Below are positions 46,639 to 56,313 of a stretch of DNA of 64,000 nucleotides, piece after piece (the stretch's first letter is position 1; every line of letters begins with the position of its first letter). This stretch comes from Ailanthus altissimus (taxonomy: Eukaryota; Streptophyta; Magnoliopsida; Sapindales; Simaroubaceae): contig OX327704.1 of NCBI GenBank assembly GCA_946807835.1, forward strand, positions 1,860,001 to 1,924,000. Reading direction: 5' to 3'. A model generated the notes under the pieces. It did no database searches and was not told where the DNA came from. It worked only from the letters and a program-made list of their open reading frames with translations. The position numbers and the translations under genes are program-made.

Positions 46639-48015
46639 ATATGGTCTTATCCTTTTCAGAAGCATTTGCTACTCCCACTTCACCAACAAAAGTTGTTCCT
46701 TGCAAGATATACAACCCATTTTTATTTTTCCTTTCATCAACACCATGGAGTCCATAATAATTTTTAGTATTCCTCTCTCAACTTTAAAGAAACACATTAA
46801 CTTATCATACATGCCTAAAGAAATTAAATTTATTCTCAGCTCAAGCATATATCTAACCTGATCTAACTCCTTTATCATGTCATCACTTAGTTCAAATTTA
46901 ACATTTCAAATGTCAACAATCTTACAAGCAAGATTTTTTCCCAACAAAATATTTCCACTATCAATATAGTTCAAGGAAGTAAACATATAGATATTTGGAC
47001 ACATATAAAATGAGCAACCTGAGTCCAAGATCCACTCATCTTTAGTTTTATTGTTTATGGCAATTAAAAGATCTGAAGACTCATATCCAAAGCCATATGT
47101 ATCTGCTGATTCAAAAGTGTCATCTTAAGCAATAACAACAACTTTACTAGTTTTATATTGTACTTGTTTCTGTGTTGCTTTCTTTTCCCATTTTAGACGA
47201 TCTTTAATAAAGTACCATTCTTTGTGGCACTTATAAGTTTTCTATTCTTCCCCTTTGACTAAGATCTACCCTTTTTTTGCCCTCATTTTTCATCTATTTT
47301 CTTTGATCTTTCTCTTACTGCCAAAGTATCTCCAGCCCTTGAATCCTTATTAGCACCTGTTTTCTAGATTTGCTTAGAATTCAATGCAGCCTTGACATCT
47401 TCCATTGTTAGTGTTTCTTTACCATACATCAAGGTATCTATCAAGTGTTTATAGGAGTTAGATAATTAGTTTAAAAGGGCTAATGCTTGGTCCTCATTAT
47501 TAATTCTTACTCTTATGTTTTTAAGATTAAGAATAATCTTATTTTACTGATCAAGATGCTCTTTTATAGAAAAACCGCCATCTAGGGATAAGGCATACAA
47601 CTTCTTCTTCATGTATAGTCTATTGACCAAGGACTTTATTAAGAGCAAAGCATTAAGTTTATCCTATTGACCCCGAGTAGTAGTTTCTTTATTTACTTCT
47701 CGAATTACTTTTTTCTAAGATAAAGTACAATTGTATTATGTATTTTATTATCAAGTTGATATATTTCTTTCTAAATCTTGAGGGCTTTTTTTGGATCATT
47801 GACAAACTTTTGCCTTATATGTTGAAGTTCGAGGATTCTAATCTTTACTAGCATCGAAGACATCATCCTTTTCATCATCTACATACTCATTGGTCCCTGC
47901 TTCAAGCCTATGACAAATCAATATTGCCTTTATCTTGAATTTCCTACAAGAAAGTTTGTGTCACCATTAAAGATGGTAATTTTAGCCTTTGAAAGAGTCC
48001 TCATCACAAGATAAA
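46639..48015 (-). pseudogene. Tork-like Copia gag and protease (decayed)
   Basis: Minus strand. A gag start region near 47960 (KAKITIFNGDTNFLV) is followed by NTIVLSLSKEV-type remains, YKHLIDTLMYGKETLTMEDV near 47400-47460 and a zinc-knuckle relic TYKCHKEWYFIKDRLKWEKK at about 47190-47240. The protease reads DEWILDSGCSFYMCPN near 46995-47040 with DSG intact. The open frame 46669-46878 (DQVRYMLELRINLISLGMYD, LMCFFKVERGILKI) is the pre-integrase domain. Stops and frameshifts make it inactive. Confidence 0.82.
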
Positions 48016-48017
48016 AA

Positions 48018-48030
48018 ATCTTATACCAAT
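48018..48030 (-). other. primer binding site of minus-strand Tork-like element
   Basis: On the minus strand TTGGTATAAGAT resembles TTGGTATCAGAGC (initiator Met tRNA type). It directly follows the LTR end TTAACA at 48032. Confidence 0.6.
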
Positions 48031-48031
48031 T

Positions 48032-48896
48032 TGTTAACTATATAATCAGGATCAAATTATGAATATTTATCTAATTTAGTAATCAAATTAATGCCAATCA
48101 ATTCAAAAAAGGTTTTAAGATCAAAAGAAACAAGATTCTGAAAGTGCAGAAACAAGAAACTAGAAACACTATATTACATAGTCCGACAATTTACCTACAT
48201 CTGTAGTTGAAATAATCTCTGGCTTGAAATTTTATTGATGGAACACAGGGTGATTACAAAGAGCAATTTACATGCTTCACATAGTATTGGGAGTTACTCA
48301 AAATAACCAAAAGTTCATCAAGAAATCAGTCACTTATTGCTGTTGTTATATTCCTTACAATTCAATTAATTCTCTGTATTAACAGTTATAACAGACTTTA
48401 ACAACCTAGGACCCCACTTGCTTGCCACATTAGTAAACCGTAACAAGATTTAACTGATTTTTGAAACATTTCCTTCCACAGCTCGCTTGGTTGCTAAGGT
48501 GTTTTCATGAAAGACGCGCACATTGACTACTCCAAAACCTTTAATCCAATTATAAAACAACCATAATTCACATAATTATTTTCCTTGCATTCTCTAACAA
48601 CTAGTTACTTTGACAATTAGATGTTAGAAGAAGTTTACATGACTTAACCTTATAGATTTTTTTATCCCTTTTGTTCAAACCATGTTAATGAAATGCAAAA
48701 GGCATTATATAGTCTCAAACTAGCTACACCGTCTTGGTATATAAAATTATAGAATTTTCTCCTTGCTTATAGCTTCTCTAATTCCAAAGCTTGACAACTC
48801 TTTATTTATATATTTTTATGCCAATGTGGTGATGTATCTTTTTATTTATGTTTACGATCTCATTCTCACTAGTAATTTGCCTTTTGTGGTGTCACA
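48032..48896 (-). mobile_element. 5' LTR of minus-strand Tork-like Copia element
   Basis: About 865 bp, on the minus strand TGTGACACCACAAAAGG to ATAGTTAACA. A TATA-like CTATATAATG (minus strand) lies near 48703-48712. The outer border is inferred from the TGTGACACC start and from Ale-like RT beginning 35 bp beyond it at 48931, so it could be off by some bases. Confidence 0.55.
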
Positions 48897-48930
48897 GTTC
48901 ATCTTTTAGCTCTCATCTTGCTTCTCTATC

Positions 48931-49520
48931 ATGGATCTTGGTCCTTTTCATTATTTCTTAGGCGTTGAAGTGGTTAACACTTGCCAAAGGCTTATTTTTG
49001 TGACAGAAACATATATTAAAGACCTATTGGACTATACTGGTATGTTGGGTGTTAAAGAAGTCTAAACTCCCTTTAGTACTGACCTTTATTTACGGCTATT
49101 TGATGGATCCTCTATTTTCTGATGCTACGATGTCATTGCAATATGGGTAGTCTTCGATATCTCTCCCTTACTTGGCTAGATATTGCCTTTGTTGTCACTA
49201 GGCTCTCACAATTCATGCATTAACCCACCATCGCTCATTGGACTACCAAACGGCTTCTTGTGATACATCAAGGGTACATTGTGTAATGGTTTATTCTTAC
49301 AACAAAACTCTCCACTATTTCTTCATGCCTTTTTAGACTCTGACTGGCTAGTAACAAAGATGACAATACCTTGACTAGTGCTTATATTTTATTTTTAGGC
49401 AGCAATCCTATCTCTTGGAGTTCTAAAAAATAACTCACTATTGCTTGTTACTCTATGGAAATTAAATACCATTATGTTGCCTCTACCATTGTTAAAGTTA
49501 CATGGATACAATCTCTTACA
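48931..49520 (+). pseudogene. Ale-like Copia RT and RNase H (decayed)
   Basis: Plus-strand MDLGPFHYFLGVEVVNTC at 48931-48984, then KDLLDYTGMLGVKEV-like, SDATM, SLRYLSLTWLDIAFVVTR-like and LSQFMH near 49130-49215. AHWTTKRLLRYIKGTLCNGL-like follows near 49230-49280, with LHAFxDSDW near 49320-49345 and YSMEIKYHYVASTI and TWIQSL near 49450-49515. These are RT end and RNase H motifs, with several frameshifts. The likely upstream half of the element is at 39903-41153. Integrase and early RT are missing. Confidence 0.8.
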
Positions 49521-49524
49521 TGAA

Positions 49525-49600
49525 TAGTTTTAGCTTCTCTTATATATATCGAATACATTAATAAACAAGTAATCCATTTAGTTAATTTATTTATATTTTT
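49525..49600 (+). mobile_element. Ale-like Copia 3' LTR remnant
   Basis: TTTTAGCTTCTCT, ATATATCGAATA and TAATAAACAAGTAATCCATT repeat 39830-39895. It follows RNase H directly, so the segment between (including the LTR start) has been lost. Confidence 0.45.
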
Positions 49601-49982
49601 ATATTATGCACGACCCAAAAATTTAAATTTTTGTGTTATTTTAAAGAAAAGTTTAATTAAAAAATAAATTCAGGTTATATTTGAATTCTCTAGCCCAAAT
49701 ATAACTTGAACCTAAAAAAATAGGATTAAAGACTAGCATCATGCTATAGTACAACCAACTATATTGTGTAGCCGCTATCTTGACCTTGGTCACTTAACTT
49801 TATATCTATCGGTCTACTTAATTTCCAAATTATATGAGCAAAGCTCAATACGACACGTGCTTCACGGAGTAGTGGCTCAAGCCTGGCACATGCTTCCAAC
49901 GAGAGAAATAAAGGGGCAAATAAATAATTTAAATTTTATTGTAATGACTACTAAATAAGTTAATGGCATGAGGTATATGATT
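49601..49982. other. intergenic DNA
   Basis: No gene recognised. The open frame at 49764-49958 has no familiar motif. Confidence 0.4.
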
Positions 49983-50855
49983 AGGGTTAGTAATGGGGCT
50001 GGTTGGGATGAGAATCACATTCTTCATCCTTATATTCACATGGGGTGAGATTCTTTGTACCTGCTCTATATCCGATTTATATAATTCGGGTTCGAGGTAG
50101 GAAATCGTCAAATAAGGATGAGATCCCCATAAGAACCCATACTTGATTGTTTTTAAATAATATTTTAAATATTTTTTAACTTGTACTAATTTAAATTTAT
50201 AAAACAGTCTTTCACATCATATAATCATAATATATTAAAAAACATTATTCAAAATGAATTATCTTGAAATTCAAAGTTCTTTCCACAAACTTTAAATTCT
50301 AGTAATTAAAAAACTTCATAAAAAAGAAATACCAGCATCATAAAACTTCTGCAAGTAAACTTTTCATCTTTTGATTTAGATTCATATGTGATAATAAGTT
50401 AATTTTTAATAAATAAATAAATTGGTAGAACGCTTAGCAAGAGGCCAAATGCGATCAAGTAAGTTTCTTCATTCTCTGGTTTAATTTTTTATATAATACT
50501 AAATAAATAGATTTTATTAAATAAAAAAAGAAAAGTTTTGAAATGTTTATATTTTATCAACATTAAAGAAAAACTCATTTTTATTTCAATAATAAATAAT
50601 ATTTTTTAATTTTTAAGAGGACCAAAAGCTATTATTATGATTTTTTTTAATTATGTTATTAAAGCTAGTTTTCGGGTTAAGTTTGGGGAAACTAAACCAT
50701 CCCCGTCCTCAATCCAAATTTGATTTGGAGATGGATTGACTTTTCCATATCCGCCTCGTTGCAAAAAAAAAAAGATAAAAATACAATTCAAAATACACCT
50801 CATACGGGGTGAGTCCCTACGCCCCCCCGACCCCATGGGGAATTTTGCCACCCTA
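49983..50855. mobile_element. hAT-like non-autonomous element (candidate)
   Basis: The left end TAGGGTTAGTAATGGGGCTG and the reverse-complemented right end TAGGGTGGCAAAATTCCCCA share the TAGGGTGGCAA start of a common plant hAT-type repeat. Subterminal G-rich stretches (ggttgggatgag on the left, ccccatggggaatttt on the right) are typical of it. The 8-bp flanks do not match clearly. About 873 bp, no coding. Confidence 0.42.
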
Positions 50856-50883
50856 TGTGTGTATGTAAGATTGTTTCTAACTT

Positions 50884-50956
50884 CAGGGGGTATATGACAC
50901 AGGCTGATAGTAACTGGAATAATGTCCAACAGAGGTAAAATTCAGGGGGTATATAA
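50884..50956. repeat. duplicated TTCAGGGGGTATAT motif
   Basis: CTTCAGGGGGTATATGACAC and ATTCAGGGGGTATATAAAAA occur 60 bp apart next to the GC-rich island. They could be one end of an unrecognised element. Confidence 0.6.
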
Positions 50957-51039
50957 AAATTTCCTTTTTAGTTTTTATTGAAAAGAAAAAACAAACCGAA
51001 ATGAAAAAAATAAAAACAAACCCTAAGGTTAACTATTTT

Positions 51040-51480
51040 ACACTCCACGCGCATAGTCGCTGGCTGCCTGGCCCCCACACCATACGGCGCCTGGCTCCGC
51101 ATCTCACTGTCGCCGGTCACCTGTAGCCCTACCGGTCACTTGCAACAGCCACCCATCAACACCATCTCAGAACCTTTCTAGATTGAGGCCATTTTGATTT
51201 GAAATCATCAAACCCTAACTTCTAAGAGCCACACATTCACCACCCGTAGCGCCTTCGTGGTCGCTGCGAGGATCATTTCTTCCTCGCCGCCGGTCCACGC
51301 AAGGGTGCAAGCAAGGTTGGTTTTCGTGGCTTTTTTAAAAAAAGAAAAGAATTACTTGGTTAAAAATTGAATAAATCGCTAATGTACATGAAATCCACCT
51401 CAGGCCTGCCGCATCAGCCGTTTATCTGTCGCCGTTTGTGCCTTCGTCACCGGAGTCTGACAGAGCCATAGGGAAAAGGT
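51040..51480. other. GC-rich island of unknown nature
   Basis: Rich in GCC/CGCCGG and containing AAACCCTAAC, like plant gene 5' leaders. Possible splice-like borders are GTGCAAGCAAG|G near 51315 and AGGGAAAAG|GTCAGTTTC near 51478. No protein of recognisable family can be read. It could be the first exons of a lost gene, a captured fragment or the interior of a transposon. Confidence 0.4.
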
Positions 51481-51639
51481 CAGTTTCTTGTTTTTTTGGT
51501 TGTAGCCCTAGCTATATTTCGTAGTTAGTATTCCGTTGAATCGGTTTCTCTTACTGTGCTTGTGTGTTCTTTTTTTTTTTTTTGGGTTATTTTTTTTGCT
51601 AAAGAAGACGAGAACTCAAGCAAAGAGTAAAGTTTAAAG

Positions 51640-52269
51640 TGCAATTTTTTCAAGGAAAGAGAAAATTTGTACCTAAATCTTTAAGTAAAGAAATATATCT
51701 CTTGTTATTTTTTGTTATTAGAAAATTTAAGAAATATTTGTGTGACTTATTGATGTGTATGTTAAGGAAAGTTGAAATGATATGGATATGGTGAAGGGGA
51801 AGCCAAACAATGACTTCAATTTTTGGAAAATTGTTCAGCAAAAAATTACATATAACGGCTTTTTGAGCCAACGCATGCAATAATAAATAAGTGCAGAGAG
51901 TGAATCTGTATGTGTTATGTGTTTATATTTGTGAGTGTGTTGCTATTTATAGCAATGAGTCAATGAGTTGAGCTGGGGTTGGAAGTGACTGAGAAAATTA
52001 GGGGGATGATAATTTGCTAAGATTAATTGCCTAGTTCAAATTCTTATTTGAAGACTATATGAGGTTTTTATATTATTTTCTTCTCCCACAAATTCAAAGC
52101 TTCTTTTTTTAAAAAAAAAAAATCCTGATGTATATGTTCTATTGACTAGCTTTGTTGGAGACTTGCAGTTAACTTAGTAAACCACACATCAGAGCAAAGA
52201 GATAGAAAGCCTAAAACAAGAGAAAAGAGAGGCAAAATCCCATATTGAAATCAGAGTGATTCTTCAATC
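51640..52269 (+). promoter_or_regulatory. upstream region and 5' UTR of AP3 pseudogene
   Basis: AT-rich upstream DNA. CTATTTATAG (51943-51952) fits the CTA(A/T)4TAG form bound by some MADS proteins, but no clear CC(A/T)6GG box was found. The purine-rich segment AGAGCAAAGAGATAGAAAGC just before the ATG at 52270 looks like a plant 5' UTR. Confidence 0.35.
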
Positions 52270-52457
52270 ATGGCAAGAGGAAAGATCCAGATCAAGAGAA
52301 TTGAGAACTCGACGAACAGGCAGGTTGCTTATTCTAAGAGAAGAAATGGGCTTTTCAAGAAAGCTCATGAGCTCAGCATTCGTTTTGATGCTAGGGTTTC
52401 CATTCTCATGTATGCTGGCACTGGAAAGGTCCATGAAAACATCACTCCCTCCACTAT
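52270..52457 (+). pseudogene. AP3: AP3 exon 1 (MADS domain)
   Basis: 188 nt from the ATG, coding MARGKIQIKRIENSTNRQVA and SKRRNGLFKKAHEL, the DNA-binding part of a type II MADS domain. The second half is divergent: SIRFDARVSILMYAGTGKVH against the usual TVLCDAKVSIIMFSxTGKLH. The start ATG and Kozak-like context (TCAATCATGGC) are kept. The donor-like GTATGTG follows at 52458. The open frame runs on to 52482 only because intron remnant bases are read through. Confidence 0.92.
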
Positions 52458-52467
52458 GTATGTGAAC
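52458..52467 (+). pseudogene. intron 1 remnant, 10 nt
   Basis: GTATGTGAAC is all that separates exon 1 from exon 2. The donor end is intact but branch site, polypyrimidine tract and acceptor are gone, so it cannot be spliced and shifts the frame by one. Confidence 0.75.
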
Positions 52468-52534
52468 AAAGCAGATGTTTGATGAGTATCAGAAGACAGT
52501 AGGGGTAGATCTTTGAAGATCTCATTATGAGGTT
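52468..52534 (+). pseudogene. AP3: AP3 exon 2 (I region)
   Basis: 67 nt giving KQMFDEYQKTVGVDL-stop-RSHYEV. It matches the AP3-type TKQLFDEYQKTLGVDLWSSHYE block, with the conserved Trp codon changed to TGA (52514-52516). The donor-like GTTTTAC follows. Confidence 0.88.
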
Positions 52535-53778
52535 GTTTTACATACATACTCTTCACATAGCGGCTAAACTCTAAAAAGCTAAAAATACATTTCAGTCTTT
52601 TAAAAAAGGTTATATATGTCATGACAATAAATTGTCGCAAGTAATCGGACCAATATAAATTGGTATCATTCAACTTTGGGGCCAAGTGTAAAGTTCTAGA
52701 TAAATAATAACTTTTGAATTATTTTATTTTTGAAATTTCCGAATATGAGAAAGAGCGTTGATGGTAGTTCGAATGTAAAATGAGGTAATTAAAAAATTTT
52801 AAAGCACATAAGAGGCTTCAGCCCTTCGTGAGCTCTATGCGGCTCCACCTTGATCGAGAGAGTCTTATTAAGTACTTTTGATGTGAGGCACCCCCTCCAC
52901 TACAATCTTGCCATTGGAAAGAGTGCTGTGCACTAAACGATTCAATTAAATAGCACTAATTGGGTAGTAACATTTGCTTTTCTTTTTCTTGTACTTCATG
53001 TCCATCGAAATTGAATTGATAAATCTTTGGCGTCTTGCTCTCATATTTTCCAGTTCTAAGATCATTGTTGCAAACTCAATGTCCAACTCAGTGTTTTTAG
53101 TTAGTGATAAATATACAAAGGATTGTTTTCCTAGACCTTTAACGAAATTGTTTTCTAAAATCAAGTAGGGTTCTTTGTGAAAGAATTTAAGTAATCGTGA
53201 AGAATAGACTCCAATTTCTATAAATAAACAACGTATATGACTTGACTGTGTTTATGTTTATGTTTATAAATTAGCAATGTTTATGTTTTTTCTATCACCA
53301 AGCCAGAAGATAACACATGCTTATCTTAGGAAATGAGGTTTTGTTTATGACTTGGCTGTAGAATCAGATGTAGTGTGAAATTTTAATACATTCTTCCTAA
53401 AGTTTTTTAAACTATTTTTGATGAAATGTGTGGGTGTTGATCATACATTCAGTGAAAATTTACCTGGATGTTGGATCCATGAAAAGATTATGAAGGCTCT
53501 TTCTTTCTTTTTTCTTTTTTTTCTTTATTACAAGTTCATCCTTAAACATTTATAACATTTTATAGCTTCTTTGAAGTAATGGAATTCATTTTTATAACAT
53601 TATGTCTTATGCTGTATGTGTATTTTGTTTTACATCTTTCTTGAGTGCAAAGAACTGATCTTGTCTTCTATGCAAAAGCCCTTGCCATGAAGGGAAGTTA
53701 GGTAACTTCTGGTGATTCATTTCAATGTTCTGCCACTAACAAAATCTTTTTTCTCCTTTTTCTATTAACGAATAACAG
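52535..53778 (+). other. region between AP3 exons 2 and 5, exons 3-4 not found
   Basis: I could not read the expected K-domain exons (about 62 and 100 nt) here in any frame. The stretch holds AT-rich sequence, a segment with a minus-strand open frame (52946-53164; FVKGLGKQSFVYLSLTKNTE) that weakly resembles a Copia gag, and a pyrimidine tract at 53500-53525. A deletion or replacement by an insertion would explain the loss. Confidence 0.5.
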
Positions 53779-53820
53779 TATCAGATGCCATTAAGTCAGA
53801 CTAATAGCTGCAGGAACAAG
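53779..53820 (+). pseudogene. AP3: AP3 exon 5
   Basis: 42 nt in phase 0, reading YQMPLSQTNSCRNK. It aligns with the Y-K/H-V-I-xx-Q-T/I-E-T-xx-KK segment at the end of the K domain. Acceptor AACAG precedes it and donor GTATGC follows. Length and phase are as I recall for AP3-lineage exon 5. Confidence 0.78.
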
Positions 53821-53919
53821 GTATGCTCTATTTGGCCAAGTATGGTGGTAATCTATACTGGTGTAAACTCTTTTTTTTTTATTTGTTAATTTTTAATGTT
53901 TTACTGTAAAAATCATCAG

Positions 53920-53964
53920 GTAAAGAAGTTGGAACTAATTAATAAAAATCTTCTAAATGGATTT
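53920..53964 (+). pseudogene. AP3: AP3 exon 6
   Basis: 45 nt in phase 0, reading VKKLELINKNLLNGF, matching VRNVEEIHRNLLHEF of AP3 proteins. The acceptor CATCAG and donor GTAAGT are consensus. Confidence 0.85.
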
Positions 53965-54072
53965 GTAAGTATCTAGGCACTATTGCTTTTTGTCATATAT
54001 TTTCTTAATTTGGTGATATAAACAAATAATCATAATATACTTATGCGAATGAAATTTCTGATTTGATGAAAG

Positions 54073-54267
54073 ATGATTGCAAAAGAGGAGGATGAGGATC
54101 CACACCGTGGGTTAGTTGATGATATTGGAGGCCGTTATGATTCGGTAAACGGATTCCAAAATGGAGGCCCTGGCATGTTTGCTTTGTGCCTGCAGCCTAA
54201 CCAGCCAAAAGTTCATGGCGGATGCTGATCAGGATCCAATATCACAACCTATGCCTTACTCGATTAG
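54073..54267 (+). pseudogene. AP3: AP3 exon 7 (C-terminal motifs)
   Basis: 195 nt in phase after GATGAAAG. It reads EEDEDPHRGLVDDIGGRYDS, GFQNGGPGMFALCLQPNQPK and VHGGC, then TGA at 54226-54228. It continues in the same frame as SGSNITTYALLD and TAG at 54265-54267. DPHYGLVDNxGxYDS, the PI-derived FALRLQPNQPNLH and the euAP3 SDLTTFALLE are the known C-terminal landmarks. Their order and frame are kept despite the stop. Confidence 0.92.
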
Positions 54268-55770
54268 CTATCATCTGTGGAGACTCAGCATATCATATCC
54301 AGTTAGTAATGTATACTACGTAGAATGAGAACTTGATGAAGTTGTTTCCAAAGATAGTTTTAACTTATCTTTAGTCGTAAATTGGATAGTTCAGGCATCC
54401 ATCTAGTTTGAAGCACCCTAGTTTTGTGCTTAATTAGGAGCTTAAAAGTATTTAATACCTTTGTTTCTGTTAGTATTCTCTTCTATCATTTCTTCGTTTG
54501 AATGAGCTTTTATAAACGAATGGGGTGCCTGTGGTGATATTGTTGAATTGCCACATATTTGGGCCAGGAATGTAAGAAATAATTACTTTGATTTGCTTAA
54601 GCAGACCGTGTGGTGTTGAATGCATTGAGTTAGAACTCCACTAATGTCTAAAAGACAAATCTAAATCCGAAAACAAAATAATAATAACAATAAATAGAGG
54701 ATATATTTGATAATTATGGACAAATTATGCTAATAGTTGAATAAATACAAGCATTAGGTACCTGTTTGTTATTAGCCCCCCTTGTCTGCTAATTGTCAAT
54801 TTTTCTGATGATAAAATGTCTCTTGAGAATTGCTAGAGATATGTGGGTCCTCAATCAAACATCAACATTAGTGTAATCACCATCATCATCCCCCCAAAAG
54901 AAAATACATAATTAATTACTAGATAAGTTGCTAATGAAAGCCATATCACAAAAGCAGTACCTTAAAAAGTGCCATTGCATATGAGCTAGTTATGAACAAT
55001 ATCTTTTTCCTTTTGTTGCATTGCTTCACTTAGTAGTGAATACTAAGATTCATTAACAATATTTTGTTTGCTTTATAGGTAAAAATGAAAGAGATTGGTT
55101 CACTGATTTGAAAAAAACGAAAGAAAGAACATAGAAGTCCAAAAAAAGTTATCAATCCACTCAAATGTGTTTTAAAGTGCATGTCATGCTATAGGGATTT
55201 AACTACATTGAGGTTTTGTTTTTTAATCCACTCAAATGTTTTATGAGTTTTGTTTTTGATATATATATTTTGGTTAACAAATTGTTTTTTTTTATTTTGA
55301 CGCTTTAATTTTTCATATAATGCACTTTGAATCCTCTAATATTTTAACTTCAACAAAAAATTCCTTTATTTACATGATTGAATCCTCTATCAATCATACA
55401 ACAATAAGGGACCTTAGAAAAATAAATTCATTATAAAATATGTCAACATAATAACTATTATAATCTCCATGCTTGTGGACTAGACATGACATCTTCCTTC
55501 TTCACATTATCATGAAATTAAATTTCATGTCAAATATAAACACACATACAGCTCAATAGATGTTGACACCGTAACCTACATACTTTAATCACCATCAAAT
55601 TTCATGTCTTTCAATGTTGAACTTAGCAGGAAAAAGTTTGTGCATGTGCATGACAAATAAGCAGAAAATTCGTCCTTTTATATGAATTGTAATTGTCATT
55701 ACTTAGTTGTATCAATTTTTCTCTGTTAAAATCTTGACCAATGGATGGAAAAAGAAGGCAATAATTGTAT
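54268..55770. other. 3' flank of AP3 pseudogene and intergenic DNA
   Basis: The first few hundred bases are probably the old 3' UTR. Nothing else is recognised as a gene. Confidence 0.5.
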
Positions 55771-55814
55771 ATAATAATAATAATAATAATAATAATAGTA
55801 ATAATAATAATAAT
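55771..55814. repeat. (AAT)n microsatellite
   Basis: ATA/AAT trinucleotide run with a single G interruption. Confidence 0.92.
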
Positions 55815-55980
55815 TTTATTGGTAATGTAACTGTGATATTGTCACGATACTATTTAATTAATTTACAATTTTAAACAATTCATGATGTGTTATAAAATTA
55901 CATCACATATCTAAATACTCATTATATAATAAAGTACATTATTTATTAAAATACATTTTTCTTTATATATATATAAATTT

Positions 55981-56273
55981 AGTAGGTGACATAAGCCATA
56001 CAATGAACGATATTATTATATAGTACTATTTAATTAATTTATAAATTTATGATGTATTATAAAATTACATCATATATTTAAATACTTCAGAGTTATGTTG
56101 TTGATTAAAACAAAATTATATATATATATATATATGTTTTTTAGTAGGTGACACAAGCCATACAATGAACAATATTATTATATGGTATTATTTAATTAAT
56201 TTATAAATTTATGATGTATTATAAAATTACACCATATATTTAAATACTTCAGAGTTATGTTGTTGATTAAAAC

Positions 56274-56310
<37 letters not shown>
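55981..56310. repeat. 162-bp tandem duplication plus AT microsatellites
   Basis: AGTAGGTGACATAAGCCATA begins unit 1 at 55981, and AGTAGGTGACACAAGCCATA begins unit 2 at 56143. The units are nearly identical through ACTTCAGAGTTATGTTGTTG and each ends in a (TA)n run, suggesting slippage or unequal exchange between AT runs. Part of the unit resembles the preceding 55820-55975 stretch at lower identity. Confidence 0.85.

Positions 56311-56313
<3 letters not shown>

Larger units (their letters stand above)
52270..54267 (+). pseudogene. AP3: APETALA3-type (euAP3) MADS-box pseudogene
   Basis: Relic of a B-class floral homeotic MADS-box gene. Its products normally pair with PISTILLATA to specify petals and stamens by binding CArG boxes in the nucleus. 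Exon 1 carries the MADS domain (MARGKIQIKRIENSTNRQVA...). Exon 2 is an I-region piece. Exons 5 and 6 are the end of the K region. Exon 7 holds the C-terminus with a PI-derived-like FALCLQPNQP and a euAP3-like NITTYALLD. Exon lengths of 188, 67, 42 and 45 nt agree with those I recall for AP3 genes. Disabling changes: intron 1 shrunk to 10 nt (frameshift), TGA for the conserved Trp in exon 2, exons 3-4 not found, and TGA in exon 7 before the euAP3 motif. No retroposed copy, since introns remain. Confidence 0.88.

Noticed and set aside
51943..51952. CTATTTATAG as a MADS-binding site regulating AP3
   Set aside because: It fits a loose MEF2-type consensus only. True AP3 promoters have CC(A/T)6GG boxes, which I did not find nearby.
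52270..52482. A functional 70-residue MADS-box protein
   Set aside because: The frame past 52457 reads through intron remnant bases. Without I and K regions it would lack the dimerisation surface, and the rest of the gene carries stops and missing exons.
52946..53164. Copia gag fragment inside the AP3 intron region
   Set aside because: FVKGLGKQSFVYLSL and EFATMILELENMRARRQ look faintly gag-like, but there is no supporting neighbour domain or LTR, so I did not call it a mobile element.
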